Below are positions 44,612-54,279 of a stretch of 64,000 nt of DNA, piece by piece. The notes below the pieces were generated by a model. The model was not told the origin of the DNA. It was given only the letters and a program-made list of their open reading frames with translations, and did no database searches. A program made the position numbers and the translations under genes. Within the stretch, counting starts at the first letter, position 1; each line of letters begins with the position of its first letter. Source of the stretch: Pseudomonas sp. CROZ-RG-20F-R04-15 (lineage in GTDB: Bacteria > Pseudomonadota > Gammaproteobacteria > Pseudomonadales > Pseudomonadaceae); contig NZ_JAKNQL010000002.1 in the NCBI RefSeq assembly GCF_022662375.1, forward strand, positions 186,001-250,000. Direction: 5' to 3'.

Positions 44612-44947
44612 ATGCGTACTGGTTACTTCTACTCTCTGATCTTTGCTTTCCTCACCAGCGCCTCGATTGCCGCTATTGCTGCACCTGTTGGGCCAGCGGA
44701 GTCACCCAAAGCGCCGTTGGTGATGGACACAGCGGCAGCTTCCCAAAGTGCAAAAGTCGATCTCAACGATGCCGACGCGGCGACGCTGCAAAAGGAACTG
44801 GCTGGAGTCGGTGAGGCCAAGGCGAGAGCGATTGTTGCGTATCGTGAAACAAATGGGCCGTTTTCATCGGTAGATGAGCTGCTGGAAGTGAAGGGGATTG
44901 GCAAGGCGATCCTGGATCGCAATCGCGACAAGCTGGAAGTCAACTAA
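44612..44947 (+). CDS. ComEA-like helix-hairpin-helix protein
   Basis: A 111-residue secreted or periplasmic protein. A signal peptide is seen (RTGYFYSLIFAFLTSASIAA, cleavage near AIAAP). The C-terminal 65 residues hold two helix-hairpin-helix motifs: 'VDLNDADAATLQKELAGVGEAKARAIVAYRETNGPFSSVDELLEVKGIGKAILDRNRDKL', the ComEA DNA-binding fold. ComEA helps DNA uptake in competent bacteria; in Pseudomonas this gene is a regular neighbour of wbpM and its role is not clear. ATG 44612 has GGAGCG upstream; an upstream in-frame ATG at 44531 would spoil the signal peptide. A terminator follows. Confidence 0.88.
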   Translation: MRTGYFYSLIFAFLTSASIAAIAAPVGPAESPKAPLVMDTAAASQSAKVDLNDADAATLQKELAGVGEAKARAIVAYRETNGPFSSVDELLEVKGIGKAILDRNRDKLEVN

Positions 44948-44961
44948 GCTGAGTGTTCAAC

Positions 44962-44993
44962 GCCAAGAGGCCGGTCATTGACCGGCCTTTTTC
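44962..44993 (+). terminator. Rho-independent terminator after the ComEA-like gene
   Basis: Stem AGGCCGGTC / GACCGGCCT with loop ATT, followed by TTTTTCATTT, about 20 bases after the stop codon. Confidence 0.88.
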
Positions 44994-45086
44994 ATTTGGC
45001 GCAGTACTTGGCTGCGGGTAGCGGTGGAGAGGAAACCCGTCGGACGACTTAAAATTACGGCTATCATATTGCGCTTGGATTATGCC

Positions 45087-45092
45087 TATAAT
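45087..45092 (+). promoter_or_regulatory. Likely -10 box upstream of the SDR-fabF pair
   Basis: A perfect TATAAT lies 71 bases before the SDR start, within an AT-rich stretch. No -35 at 17 bases was found (TTGCGC and TTGGAT lie too near). The long leader may hold an operator for the nearby TetR-family regulator, but no palindrome is certain. Confidence 0.4.
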
Positions 45093-45163
45093 AATTTGCC
45101 GGTGCGTCGAGCCAGCAGGTCTCATCGGTAACTTCCTTCATCAAGCATTCCAGGAGCATTCAC

Positions 45164-45967
45164 ATGAATTCCGCACAATCCCAAGGTACTGCTCTGGTGA
45201 CCGGCGCATCGTCGGGTATCGGTGCGATTTACGCTCAGCGCCTGGCGGCGCGTGGTTTCGATCTGCTGTTGGTAGCCCGTGACAAGGATCGTCTGGAAAG
45301 TGCTGCTAGCCGGTTGCGTGATGCCCATGGCGTTCAGGTCGAAGTGCTGAAAGCAGACCTGACGCAAAAGGATGATGTACTCAAACTCGAACAACGCCTG
45401 CGCAGCGATTCCAGCATCAGTTTGCTGGTCAATAACGCCGGTGTGGCGTCGGACGGTTTGCTGGCTAACGCTTATATGGACCAGTTGGAGCGATTGATCC
45501 AGTTGAACATCACCGCCGTCACCCGCTTGGCATCGGCGGCCGCCGCCAGTTTCGCCAAGGCCGGTCGTGGCACGATCATCAATATCGCCTCGGTCGTGGC
45601 GTTGTTTCCGGAACGCTTCAACGCAACCTACAGCGCCAGCAAAGCTTATGTACTGAGCCTGACCCAGTCGCTGAACACTGAACTCGAAGGCACCGGTGTG
45701 CAGATTCAGGCCGTTCTGCCGGGTGTGACCCGCACCGAAATCTGGGAGCGTTCCGGTATCGATGCCAGTGGCATTCCGGCAGAAATGGTCATGGACGCGG
45801 GCGAGATGGTCGATGCGGCGCTGGCCGGTCTGGATCAGGGCGAGTTGATCACCATTCCTTCGCTGCCTGACGCGGGCGAATGGCACGCCTTTGTTGCGGC
45901 TCGCCATGTCATGGCGCCGAACCTTTCCCGTAGTTCCGCAGCCCAACGTTACAAGTCCGGCAATTGA
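45164..45967 (+). CDS. Short-chain dehydrogenase/reductase
   Basis: A 267-residue classical SDR: 'TALVTGASSGIGAIYAQRLAARG' (cofactor site; the following 'LLLVARDKDRL' with Arg suggests NADPH), 'LLVNNAGVASDG', catalytic Ser in 'IINIASVVAL' and the pair YSASKAYVLS. The closest type is the DltE/YdfG-like group of ketoacyl or keto reductases. It is followed after 22 bases by a FabF-type synthase, so a keto group produced by that enzyme could be its substrate; this is inference. Confidence 0.85.
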   Translation: MNSAQSQGTALVTGASSGIGAIYAQRLAARGFDLLLVARDKDRLESAASRLRDAHGVQVEVLKADLTQKDDVLKLEQRLRSDSSISLLVNNAGVASDGLLANAYMDQLERLIQLNITAVTRLASAAAASFAKAGRGTIINIASVVALFPERFNATYSASKAYVLSLTQSLNTELEGTGVQIQAVLPGVTRTEIWERSGIDASGIPAEMVMDAGEMVDAALAGLDQGELITIPSLPDAGEWHAFVAARHVMAPNLSRSSAAQRYKSGN

Positions 45968-45989
45968 ATTGATCAGAGGTCACCACGGT

Positions 45990-47264
45990 ATGGATTCGCG
46001 TCGAATAGTCGTCACGGGCATGGGCCTGGTTTCACCCTTGGGCAGCGATCTTGAAGTCGTATGGCAGCGTTTGCTGGCCGGGCGGTCTGGTTTGCGTAAC
46101 TTGCCTGAGGCAACGGTCGCTGATTTACCCACGCGAGTCGGTGGCGCAGTGCCGACGCTGGAAGAAGATGCTGAAGCAGGATTTGATCCGGATCGCGCCA
46201 CGCCGCCCAAGGAACAGAAGAAGATGGACCGCTTCATTCTGTTCGCCATGGAGGCTGCGCGACAGGCGCTGGAACAGGCAGGCTGGCATCCGTCGGAGAG
46301 CGAAAGCCAAGAGCGTACCGCAACAATCATCGGTTCCGGTGTCGGTGGTTTCGGCGCGATTGCCGACGCCGTACGCACCACCGACAGTCGCGGTCCTCGG
46401 CGTTTGTCACCGTTCACTATTCCATCCTTCCTGGTCAATCTGGCTGCCGGGCATGTCTCGATCCAGCACGGTCTGAAGGGGCCACTGGGTGCTCCGGTGA
46501 CGGCCTGTGCTGCTGGTGTTCAAGCGATAGGTGATGCCGCGCGTCTGATTCGAGCCGGTGAAGCCGACATCGCGGTGTGCGGCGGGGCGGAAGCCTGCAT
46601 CGACCGGGTCAGTCTGGCCGGTTTTGCGGCAGCTCGAGCATTGTCGAGCGCTTACAACGACACCCCCGAGCGGGCCTCGCGTCCTTTCGACAGCGGTCGC
46701 GACGGCTTCGTGATGGGCGAGGGCGCGGGGCTGCTGGTGATCGAATCCCTGGAACATGCCTTGGCGCGTGGCGCGAAGCCTTTGGCTGAGCTGGTCGGTT
46801 ATGGGACCAGCGCCGACGCCTACCACCTCACGGCCGGGCCTGAAGACGGCAGTGGTGCGCGGCGGGCGATGACGCTGGCACTGGCACAGGCGGGTATCAA
46901 GCCGGATCAGGTGCAGCACCTCAACGCCCATGCCACGTCGACCCCGGTCGGGGATCTGGGGGAGTTGGCGGCGATCAAAAGTGTTTTCGGCGAAGAGAAT
47001 AAAATCGCCGTGACGTCGACAAAATCGGCCACAGGTCATCTGCTCGGCGCTGCCGGTGGGCTTGAAGCGATTTTCACGCTATTGGCGATTCGGGACCAGG
47101 TGGTGCCTCCGACGCTCAACTTCGACAATCCGGATCCGGCGAGTGCCGGTGTGGATATCGTCCATGGCGAGGCGCGGTCAATTCCGATCGAATATGCACT
47201 GTCCAACGGTTTTGGCTTTGGCGGGGTCAATGCCAGCGTATTGTTCAAGCGCTGGCAGGCTTAG
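45990..47264 (+). CDS. fabF: Beta-ketoacyl-ACP synthase II (FabF family)
   Basis: A 424-residue condensing enzyme. The active-site Cys is in 'GAPVTACAAGVQAIGDAARLI', and the two His are in 'HLNAHATSTPVGDLGE' and 'SATGHLLGAAGGLEAIFT'. 'NGFGFGGVNASVLFKR' closes the fold. Length fits FabF. It is not in the main fab cluster (no acpP or fabG beside it), so it is probably an accessory copy used in a special fatty-acid or secondary-lipid route. ATG 45990 has AGAGGT 11 bases upstream. Its stop overlaps the stop of the convergent TetR gene. Confidence 0.9.
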   Translation: MDSRRIVVTGMGLVSPLGSDLEVVWQRLLAGRSGLRNLPEATVADLPTRVGGAVPTLEEDAEAGFDPDRATPPKEQKKMDRFILFAMEAARQALEQAGWHPSESESQERTATIIGSGVGGFGAIADAVRTTDSRGPRRLSPFTIPSFLVNLAAGHVSIQHGLKGPLGAPVTACAAGVQAIGDAARLIRAGEADIAVCGGAEACIDRVSLAGFAAARALSSAYNDTPERASRPFDSGRDGFVMGEGAGLLVIESLEHALARGAKPLAELVGYGTSADAYHLTAGPEDGSGARRAMTLALAQAGIKPDQVQHLNAHATSTPVGDLGELAAIKSVFGEENKIAVTSTKSATGHLLGAAGGLEAIFTLLAIRDQVVPPTLNFDNPDPASAGVDIVHGEARSIPIEYALSNGFGFGGVNASVLFKRWQA

Positions 47265-47815
47265 TCCCGGTTCTTGAGGTGATCGCGGGTGACATCGAGG
47301 ATGCGTTGCGCAAACCCGGCATCCGCGACGCTGCGTGACAGCAGCAGCGCACCGACCAGTGTCGACATGATGACGATGGCGCGGTCAGCGCTGTTTTCGC
47401 CTTCGAGGCTGTTTTCGATCTGTTCCAGCCGTGCGTTGAGGACCACGTCACTGGTGGGACTCGGTTGGCCGCGCAGGCCCAGCTCCGAAGAAATGGTCAG
47501 CAACGGGCAGCCTTCATGGGGCGACGTTTGATGCCATTCGGACAGGTACGTCTCGATAAAGGCATCAAGCGGATTATCCTGCGAAAAAATCTCGGCACAT
47601 AACCCATCGACCTGGTTGCCGGCCTCCTGCAAGGCCTTCTCCACCAATTCGTCCTTGGACTTGAAATGCGAATAAAAACCGCCATGGGTCAGCCCCAGCG
47701 CTTTCATCAAGGGTTGCAGACCTGTAGCGCCGATGCCGTCCTTGCGAAAGCGTGCCGAAGCCTCCTTGATAATGCGCTGATGGGTTTGGGCTTTATGATC
47801 CTGCGAGTAACGCAT
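47261..47815 (-). CDS. TetR/AcrR-family transcriptional regulator
   Basis: A 184-residue repressor type. The N-terminal helix-turn-helix is 'HQRIIKEASARFRKDGIGATGLQPLMKALGLTHGGFYSHFKSKDELVEKAL', typical TetR_N. The ligand-binding part (about 70-184) includes 'YLSEWHQTSPHEGCPL', as in regulators of the AcrR C-terminal class 13/YxaF type. It is convergent with the FabF gene and may control the SDR-fabF pair; no operator could be fixed. Start ATG 47815. Confidence 0.85.
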   Translation of the reverse strand: MRYSQDHKAQTHQRIIKEASARFRKDGIGATGLQPLMKALGLTHGGFYSHFKSKDELVEKALQEAGNQVDGLCAEIFSQDNPLDAFIETYLSEWHQTSPHEGCPLLTISSELGLRGQPSPTSDVVLNARLEQIENSLEGENSADRAIVIMSTLVGALLLSRSVADAGFAQRILDVTRDHLKNRD

Positions 47816-47921
47816 CTGGAACTCTCCGCAACAATGTCCCCATCTTAACCACGGAAAATTAAATGGTGACTGTACTTCTACTTCTTAAAAGCGTGCAGAT
47901 AGCTCCAATGGCTATAAAAAG

Positions 47922-47952
47922 CACAAACCCCGCCGATCAGGCGGGGTTGTGT
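47922..47952 (-). terminator. Terminator after the DUF2897 gene (minus strand)
   Basis: AACCCCGCC / GGCGGGGTT with a 4-base loop (GATC/TGAT) lies directly after the minus-strand stop codon, then TGTGC and a T-run (complement of AAAAAG). It is likely a terminator on the minus strand. Confidence 0.8.
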
Positions 47953-48120
47953 TCAACGGTCTTGCGCGTCTTTGGCGTCCGCTTCGGCATTGCGTTGGGC
48001 AACGCGTCGGCGTTCTTCATCGGTCAGATCGACCTTGTTGGCGGTATCGCGCAGCATCATCAATCCGCCGACGATCGAGCCGATTGCAACCACCAGAATC
48101 AACCAGGCATACCAGGGCAT
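47953..48120 (-). CDS. DUF2897-family small membrane protein
   Basis: A 55-residue protein with one N-terminal membrane helix, MPWYAWLILVVAIGSIVGGL, and a charged C-terminal tail (DEERRRVAQRNAEADAKDAQ) rich in Glu, Arg and Ala. This is the layout of DUF2897, of unknown function, common in Pseudomonas. The start at 48120 has AAGGAGAG just upstream and gives the family N-terminus; an upstream extension is in frame but lacks a ribosome site. Confidence 0.75.
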   Translation of the reverse strand: MPWYAWLILVVAIGSIVGGLMMLRDTANKVDLTDEERRRVAQRNAEADAKDAQDR

Positions 48121-48249
48121 AACGGCTCTCCTTAAGGACAGGTCGACGGGCGAGGATTTCGCCGCGCGACGCTGCATACCACGTTTGAGCGAAGTGACTT
48201 CGCAGTGGTTCCATTCTAGGCCGCTTGCACCGGGTTCACCCGAAATCCC

Positions 48250-49614
48250 TCAATTGCCCGTCAGCATCGCATCGGCCGGTGCGTTGGCACGTAGTTGCCC
48301 GGTCAACAGGAAGTACCCGAAACCCACCGCCATGAAGCCGAGGAAAATCAAGCCGATCAACGCATTGAACCACGCCATCGCCACGAGACACACCACCGCC
48401 AGCACCAAGGCAATCAGCGGAATCAGCGGATAGCACGGCGCGCGAAAGGTGCGCTCCAGATTCGGTTCTGATTTACGCAGTTTGAACAGGCTGAGCATGC
48501 TCATGATGTACATCACGATCGCACCGAACACGGCCATGGTGATCATCGCCGCAGTTAGGGTCATGCCACCGAGGTTGATCAGACCGTCGCTGTAGATCGC
48601 CGCTATGCCGATGATGCCGCCGACGATGATTGCCCGGTGCGGCGTCTGGAAGCGCGAGAGTTTCGCCAGTGATGCTGGAAGATAGCCGGCGCGGGCGAGG
48701 GCGAAGAACTGCCGTGAGTAGCCGAGGATGATCCCGTGGAAACTGGCGACCAGACCGAACAGGCCGATCCATACCAGCATGTGCAGCCAGCCGGAGTTGT
48801 CGCCGACCACGGTTTTCATCGCCTGCGGCAATGGGTCATTGATGTTGGCCAAGGTACGCCAGTCACCGACACCGCCGGCAAAGAACATCACACCCATTGC
48901 CAGCAGCACCAGAGTCAGAATGCCGCTGATGTAGGCCTTGGGAATCGTGCGCTTCGGGTCCTTGGCTTCTTCGGCGGCCATGGCGGCGCCTTCGATGGCG
49001 AGGAAGAACCAGATCGCAAACGGAATCGCGGCAAACATCCCGGCAATCGCCGGCGCTCCGAACACATCCGAACCGGCCCAGCCATTCAGGGCAAAGTTAC
49101 TGAAGCTGAACGCCGGCGCGACCACACCCATGAACACCAGCAATTCGGCGACGGCGAGTACGCAGACGATCAATTCGAAAGTCGCCGCCAGTTTCACGCC
49201 CAGAATGTTCAAACCCATAAAGACGATATAGGCGCCGACTGCTGCGTGTTTCGGATCAAGCGCCGGAAACTGCACATTCAGGTAAGCGCCGATGGCCAAG
49301 GCAATGGCCGGGGGCGCGAAGACAAACTCGATCAGCGTTGCCAGGCCAGCAATCAATCCTCCTTTTTCACCGAAGGCCCGTCGGCTGTAGGCAAACGGCC
49401 CGCCAGCATGAGGAATCGCGGTGGTCAGCTCGGTGAAACTGAAGATAAAGCAGGTGTACATGGTGGCGACCATGAACGAGGTCACCAGAAACCCCAGCGT
49501 CCCGGCCACGCCCCAGCCGTAACTCCAGCCGAAGTATTCGCCGGAAATCACCAGCCCTACGGCGATGCCCCACAGGTGCAAGGTGCCCAGCGTGGGTTTG
49601 AGTTGTGTGTTCAT
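48250..49614 (-). CDS. eat: APC-family permease, ethanolamine-permease type
   Basis: A 454-residue transporter with about twelve membrane helices. 'LHLWGIAVGLVISGEYFGWSYGWG' is the N-terminal signature of ethanolamine permeases of the APC superfamily, and 'FTELTTAIPHAGGPFAYSRRAFG', 'FFLAIEGAAMAAEEAKDPKRTIPKAYISGI' and 'GYSRQFFALARAGYLP' are typical APC blocks. Eut genes (ammonia-lyase) are not adjacent here, so the substrate is inferred from family only. Start ATG 49614 gives MNTQLKPTLGTLHLWG. It is divergent from the kdp operon, with a REP pair in the gap. Confidence 0.8.
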   Translation of the reverse strand: MNTQLKPTLGTLHLWGIAVGLVISGEYFGWSYGWGVAGTLGFLVTSFMVATMYTCFIFSFTELTTAIPHAGGPFAYSRRAFGEKGGLIAGLATLIEFVFAPPAIALAIGAYLNVQFPALDPKHAAVGAYIVFMGLNILGVKLAATFELIVCVLAVAELLVFMGVVAPAFSFSNFALNGWAGSDVFGAPAIAGMFAAIPFAIWFFLAIEGAAMAAEEAKDPKRTIPKAYISGILTLVLLAMGVMFFAGGVGDWRTLANINDPLPQAMKTVVGDNSGWLHMLVWIGLFGLVASFHGIILGYSRQFFALARAGYLPASLAKLSRFQTPHRAIIVGGIIGIAAIYSDGLINLGGMTLTAAMITMAVFGAIVMYIMSMLSLFKLRKSEPNLERTFRAPCYPLIPLIALVLAVVCLVAMAWFNALIGLIFLGFMAVGFGYFLLTGQLRANAPADAMLTGN

Positions 49615-49784
49615 GCGTTTGCTCCCTGAACGGTTTGGAAAGCTCAGGGGAGGGCGTTTGCAGTGGGCGTGCCAGTGCGCTGAAACAAGTCGTAATGAGT
49701 TGAAAGCTGTCGTATCGGGGATGTTCGCCGCTGGATGGGTGTTTTTTGTGCGCCAGTTGGGTGCGATGTTGTTAGTTATGCCGT

Positions 49785-49853
49785 CTTCGCGAGCAAGCTC
49801 GCTCCCACAGGGGATGCATTTCAAATTGTGGGAGCGAGCTTGCTCGCGAAGAG
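49785..49853. repeat. REP doublet (inverted pair)
   Basis: Units at 49786-49808 and 49828-49850 with a 19-base spacer, the shortest spacer in the window, both of the AAGCTC/GAGCTT variant. It lies between divergent eat and kdpF, upstream of the KdpE-like site. Confidence 0.9.
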
Positions 49854-49904
49854 GCCCGGCCTGACGGCGCAAAAACCTGCTGTAACGCCCGCATAAACCC
49901 ACTC

Positions 49905-49928
49905 TTTACGCTTTCTTTATGCCCAGCC
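49905..49928 (+). promoter_or_regulatory. Candidate KdpE operator upstream of kdpF
   Basis: TTTACGCTTTCTTTATG lies about 85 bases before the kdpF start. It follows the E. coli kdp operator pattern TTTATACTTTTTTTACA closely (two TTTA half-sites in direct repeat, then CCC-rich sequence). I compare from memory of the E. coli site. If right, phosphorylated KdpE binds here to turn on kdpFABC. Confidence 0.6.
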
Positions 49929-50012
49929 AACACCCTCGCTCTCGTTCCTTTACAGCCTTCCTTCCGACAATGCCTGCACACACGGCAATACGCCGTAACA
50001 CGGAGATCTTCC

Positions 50013-50102
50013 ATGAGCGTTCTGGACGGGGTGTCACTGCTGTTGGCAGTGGGGCTGTTCATTTATCTGTTGGTTGCGCTGTTGCGCGCGGATCGGAACT
50101 AG
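50013..50102 (+). CDS. kdpF: K(+)-transporting ATPase small subunit KdpF
   Basis: A 29-residue single-helix membrane peptide, MSVLDGVSLLLAVGLFIYLL then VALLRADRN, that stabilises the KdpABC complex. It is too short for most gene finders but its sequence, the good GGAGA ribosome site 8 bases upstream and its place 8 bases before kdpA make it convincing. Confidence 0.88.
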   Translation: MSVLDGVSLLLAVGLFIYLLVALLRADRN

Positions 50103-50110
50103 GAGCGGCT

Positions 50111-51805
50111 ATGCACAGTTATGACTATTGGCTGATCCTCGCATTCTTTGCGTTGGTCTTGCTGCCGGCGCCGTTCCTCGGGCGCTTCTACTACAAAGTG
50201 ATGGAAGGCCAGCGCACTTGGCTGACCCCGATTCTCGGCCCGGTCGAGCGCGGTTGCTACCGTATCGCCGGGGTTGATCCGCAGACTGAACAGAGCTGGC
50301 AGAAGTACACGCTGGCGCTGCTCGCCTTCAACCTTGCCGGTTTCCTGCTGCTGTTCGCGATCCTGTTGTTTCAGGATCACTTGCCGCTGAACCCGCAGAA
50401 CCTGCCGGGTCAGGAATGGACGCAGGCGTTCAACACCGCGGTCAGTTTCATGACCAACACCAACTGGCAGTCCTACAGCGGCGAGGCGACCCTCAGCTAT
50501 CTGAGCCAGATGGTCGGTCTCACCGTACAGAACTTCGTCAGCGCCGCCACCGGCCTCGCCGTGCTGGTTGCGCTGTGCCGTGGCATCGGCCGCAAGTCGA
50601 CGAAAACCCTCGGCAACTTCTGGGTCGACATGACCCGCGCTACCCTCTACGGGCTGCTGCCACTGTGCCTGTTGCTGGCGCTGTATCTGGTCTGGCAGGG
50701 CGTACCGCAAACCTTCGCGCAGTATGTGAATTCCGTGACGATGCAGGGCGTTGATCAAGTGATCCCGCTCGGCCCGGCCGCGAGTCAGATTGCGATCAAG
50801 CAACTGGGCACCAACGGCGGTGGCTTCTTCGGTGTCAACTCGGCGCACCCGTTCGAGAACCCGACCGCGTGGAGCAACCTGTTCGAAGTCGCTTCGATCA
50901 TTCTGATCCCGGTGGCGCTGGTGTTCACCTTCGGCCACTACGTCAAGGACCTGCGTCAGAGCCGCGCGATCATCGCCTGCATGCTGGCGTTGTTCCTGAT
51001 CGGCGGCGCGACCTCGATGTGGGCTGAATACCAACCGAACCCGACGCTGAACAACGCTGCCGTCGAACAGACCGCACCGCTGGAAGGTAAGGAAGCGCGC
51101 TTCGGCACCACCGCCACGGTGCTGTGGTCGGTGACGACGACGGCGGCTTCGAACGGCTCGGTCAACGGCATGCACGACAGTCTCAACCCGCTCAGCGGCA
51201 TGGTCGCGCTGGTCAACATGATGGTCGGCGAAGTGATCTTCGGCGGTGTCGGTGCCGGGCTCTACGGCATGTTGCTCAACGTGCTGATCGCAGTGTTCCT
51301 TGCCGGTCTGATGATCGGCCGTACGCCGGAATACCTCGGCAAGAAACTTCAGGCGCGGGAAGTGCAATTGCTGGTGGTGACTTTGCTGGTGATGCCGGTT
51401 GGCGTGCTGGTGCTCGGTGCCATTGCCGCCGCAGTTCCCAGTGCCGCGGCGACCATCAGCAACCCCGGTCCGCACGGTTTCAGTCAGTTGCTTTATGCCT
51501 ACACCTCGGCGAGCGCCAACAATGGCTCGGCGTTCGGTGGTCTGAGCGCGAATACGCCGTTCCACAATCTGATGCTGGGCCTGGGCATGTTGATCGGCCG
51601 CTTCGGCTACATCCTTCCCGTGCTGGCGCTGGCGGGCAGTCTGGCGATGAAGAAAACCGCACCGATCGGCCAGAACAGCTTCCCGACTCATGGCCCGCTG
51701 TTCGTGACCCTGTTGACCGTGACCATTTTGTTGGTGGGCGGCCTGACCTTTCTGCCGACTCTGGCGCTCGGCCCGATTGCCGAACATTTAAGTATGGGCT
51801 TCTAA
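50111..51805 (+). CDS. kdpA: Potassium-transporting ATPase subunit A
   Basis: A 564-residue membrane subunit that binds and conducts potassium in the high-affinity Kdp pump. It has ten or more helices and selectivity-filter-like loops: '[22 protein letters not shown]', '[20 protein letters not shown]' and '[19 protein letters not shown]', and '[19 protein letters not shown]', the four P-loop analogues. Start ATG 50111 follows AGGAGCGG. The kdpB start lies 10 bases after its stop. Confidence 0.97.
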   Translation: MHSYDYWLILAFFALVLLPAPFLGRFYYKVMEGQRTWLTPILGPVERGCYRIAGVDPQTEQSWQKYTLALLAFNLAGFLLLFAILLFQDHLPLNPQNLPGQEWTQAFNTAVSFMTNTNWQSYSGEATLSYLSQMVGLTVQNFVSAATGLAVLVALCRGIGRKSTKTLGNFWVDMTRATLYGLLPLCLLLALYLVWQGVPQTFAQYVNSVTMQGVDQVIPLGPAASQIAIKQLGTNGGGFFGVNSAHPFENPTAWSNLFEVASIILIPVALVFTFGHYVKDLRQSRAIIACMLALFLIGGATSMWAEYQPNPTLNNAAVEQTAPLEGKEARFGTTATVLWSVTTTAASNGSVNGMHDSLNPLSGMVALVNMMVGEVIFGGVGAGLYGMLLNVLIAVFLAGLMIGRTPEYLGKKLQAREVQLLVVTLLVMPVGVLVLGAIAAAVPSAAATISNPGPHGFSQLLYAYTSASANNGSAFGGLSANTPFHNLMLGLGMLIGRFGYILPVLALAGSLAMKKTAPIGQNSFPTHGPLFVTLLTVTILLVGGLTFLPTLALGPIAEHLSMGF

Positions 51806-51815
51806 GGAATCCATC

Positions 51816-53879
51816 ATGAATATGCACGTTCCTGCAAAACCTGCAGAGCCGACCAAGTCGGCAGAAGCACCGAAAACCGCGATTTCGGCCCTGTGGCGGC
51901 CGGCGCTGGTGCAAGCTTTCGTCAAGCTCGACCCTCGGCAACTGAAGCGTTCGCCGGTGATGCTGGTGGTCGAACTGACCGCGATTTTCACCACCGTACT
52001 GTGCTTCATTCCCGATGCCGATGTGCCGACGTTTGTTGCCGCACAAATCGCCTTGTGGCTGTGGTTTACCGTGCTGTTCGCCAACTTCGCCGAAGCCCTC
52101 GCTGAAGGTCGCGGCAAGGCCCGCGCCGACAGCCTCAAGGCGGGCAGCGAAGGCCTCAGCGCCCGGCGCAAACTGGCCAACGGCAGCTTTCAAGTGGTGC
52201 CGGCAGCGAGTCTGCGCAAGGGCGATGTGGTGCGCGTCGAAGCGGGGGAGATGATCCCCGGTGACGGCGAAGTCATCGAAGGTATCGCGGCAGTCAACGA
52301 AGCGGCGATCACCGGTGAATCGGCGCCGGTGATTCGCGAATCCGGCGGCGACCGCTCGGCCGTCACCGGCAACACGCGGCTGGTCTCCGACTGGTTGCTG
52401 GTGCAGATCACCGCCAACCCGGGCGAGTCGACCCTTGACCGCATGATCGCACTGGTCGAAGGCGCCAAGCGTCAGAAGACGCCTAACGAAGTGGCGCTGG
52501 ATATCCTGCTGATCGGCCTGACGTTGATCTTCCTGCTGGTGGTCGTGACCCTGCAACCGTTCGCCCATTTCGCCAACGGCAGCCTGCCGCTGGTGTTTTT
52601 GGTGGCGCTGCTGGTAACGCTGATTCCGACCACCATTGGCGGTTTGCTGTCGGCGATTGGTATTGCCGGCATGGATCGTCTGGTGCGTCTGAACGTGATC
52701 GCCAAATCCGGTCGCGCCGTGGAAGCGGCGGGCGACGTGCATGTGTTACTGCTCGACAAGACTGGCACCATCACTTTCGGTAACCGTCGTTGCAGCGCGG
52801 TGTATGCCGCGCCCGGTGTGAGTGGTCGTGATTTGGCTGAAGGTGCGCTGTTCGCTTCGCTGGCCGACGAAACCGCTGAAGGTAAATCCATCGTTGAGTA
52901 CTTGCGCGGTCTGCATCCACAACCTGAGCCGGCGTCGGAAACCTTGACCGCTGTGCCGTTCAGCGCTGAAACCCGTTTGTCCGGCGTCGACTATCAGGGC
53001 CGTGTCTACCGCAAAGGGGCAGTGGATTCGCTGCTGAGTTTCCTTGGCCAGAAACGCTCGGATCTGGCCCCGGCGCTGTCGCGGGAAATCGACAAGATCG
53101 CGCAGAGCGGCGGTACGCCATTGCTGGTCTGTGCCGACGGTAAATTGCTCGGCGCGATCCACCTCAAGGACGTGGTCAAACCGGGCATTCGCGAGCGTTT
53201 CGCCGAACTGCGCAAACTCGGTATTCGCACTGTGATGGTCACTGGTGACAACCCGCTGACCGCTGCCGCGATTGCTGCTGAAGCGGGCGTCGATGACGTC
53301 CTCGCCGAGGCCACGCCAGAGAAAAAACTCGCGCGCATTCGTCACGAGCAGAACGACGGTCGTCTGGTCGCAATGTGCGGCGACGGCGCCAACGATGCCC
53401 CGGCGCTGGCTCAGGCTGACGTCGGCATGGCGATGAACGACGGCACGCAAGCAGCACGCGAAGCGGCAAACATGGTCGATCTCGACAGCGACCCGACCAA
53501 GCTGCTCGACGTGGTGCAGATCGGCAAGGAATTGCTGGTGACCCGTGGCGCGCTGACGACCTTTTCCATCGCCAACGACGTGGCCAAATACTTCGCGATT
53601 CTGCCGGCATTGTTCGCCTCGATTTATCCGCAACTGGGCGTGCTCAACATCATGCAACTGACCAGTCCGCAGAGCGCGATTCTCTCGGCGATCGTTTTCA
53701 ACGCGTTGATCATCGTCGTGTTGATTCCGTTGGCGCTGCGCGGTGTGCGTGTGCAGGCGGCGAGTGCGGCGGCGTTGTTGCGACGCAATTTGTTGATCTA
53801 TGGATTAGGCGGGATTCTGGTGCCGTTTGTGGGGATCAAGGCGATCGACATGTTGCTCACGGCGCTGCATCTGGTGTGA
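51816..53879 (+). CDS. kdpB: Potassium-transporting ATPase ATP-binding subunit B
   Basis: A 687-residue P-type ATPase, the energy-coupling part of the Kdp pump. The phosphorylated Asp is in '[14 protein letters not shown]', the actuator loop is '[12 protein letters not shown]', and the hinge '[20 protein letters not shown]' is intact. '[21 protein letters not shown]' is the nucleotide-domain block. Seven membrane helices are expected. A long repeat element of about 390 bp follows before kdpC, whereas Kdp genes are usually nearly contiguous. Confidence 0.97.
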   Translation: MNMHVPAKPAEPTKSAEAPKTAISALWRPALVQAFVKLDPRQLKRSPVMLVVELTAIFTTVLCFIPDADVPTFVAAQIALWLWFTVLFANFAEALAEGRGKARADSLKAGSEGLSARRKLANGSFQVVPAASLRKGDVVRVEAGEMIPGDGEVIEGIAAVNEAAITGESAPVIRESGGDRSAVTGNTRLVSDWLLVQITANPGESTLDRMIALVEGAKRQKTPNEVALDILLIGLTLIFLLVVVTLQPFAHFANGSLPLVFLVALLVTLIPTTIGGLLSAIGIAGMDRLVRLNVIAKSGRAVEAAGDVHVLLLDKTGTITFGNRRCSAVYAAPGVSGRDLAEGALFASLADETAEGKSIVEYLRGLHPQPEPASETLTAVPFSAETRLSGVDYQGRVYRKGAVDSLLSFLGQKRSDLAPALSREIDKIAQSGGTPLLVCADGKLLGAIHLKDVVKPGIRERFAELRKLGIRTVMVTGDNPLTAAAIAAEAGVDDVLAEATPEKKLARIRHEQNDGRLVAMCGDGANDAPALAQADVGMAMNDGTQAAREAANMVDLDSDPTKLLDVVQIGKELLVTRGALTTFSIANDVAKYFAILPALFASIYPQLGVLNIMQLTSPQSAILSAIVFNALIIVVLIPLALRGVRVQAASAAALLRRNLLIYGLGGILVPFVGIKAIDMLLTALHLV

Positions 53880-53890
53880 GGCCGGAAAGA

Positions 53891-54279
53891 GCCCCTCACC
53901 CTAACCCTCTCCCAGAGGGAGAGGGGACTGACCGAGGTGTTTGCGGGAGGTACATCGACCTGAAATACCGAGTCGAACTCAGGTTTTGAAAAGCACGAAT
54001 ATCGGCTCCCTGTCCCCTCGCGTTTTTAAGGGAGAGGGGACTGACCGAGGTGTTTACGAGAGCTACACCGACTTGAAATACCGAGCCGAACTCAGGTTTT
54101 GAACAGCACAAAGATCGGCTCCCTTTCCCTTCGCGAACTTAAGGGAGAGGGGACTGACCGAGGTGTTTACGAGAGCTACACCGACTTGAAATACCGAGCC
54201 GAACGCAAGTTCTGAAAAGCATAGAAATCGGCTCCCTTTCCCCCTCGCCCCCTTGGGGGAGAGGGCTGGGGTGAGGGGT
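53891..54279. repeat. Array of three ~113-bp direct repeats with inverted ends, between kdpB and kdpC
   Basis: Three copies of a ~113-bp unit begin at 53917, 54030 and 54143 with GGGAGAGGGGACTGACCGAG. Each contains AAATACCGAG and ATCGGCTCCCT. The array is bounded by CCCCTCACCC and its complement GGGTGAGGGG-like sequence (53892-53912 against 54257-54278), giving the whole element inverted ends. Copies 2 and 3 are closest to one another. It has no coding content that I can support. It splits kdpB from kdpC by 456 bases. Confidence 0.9.

Noticed and set aside
44612..44947. Competence (DNA uptake) locus
   Set aside because: Only a ComEA-like protein is present; no comEC or pilus genes lie nearby, so no DNA-uptake system can be claimed.
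53917..54256. Coding sequence within the 113-bp repeats
   Set aside because: Short frames exist on the minus strand, but they merely repeat, contain no ribosome site and resemble the well-known false translation of this kind of intergenic repeat.
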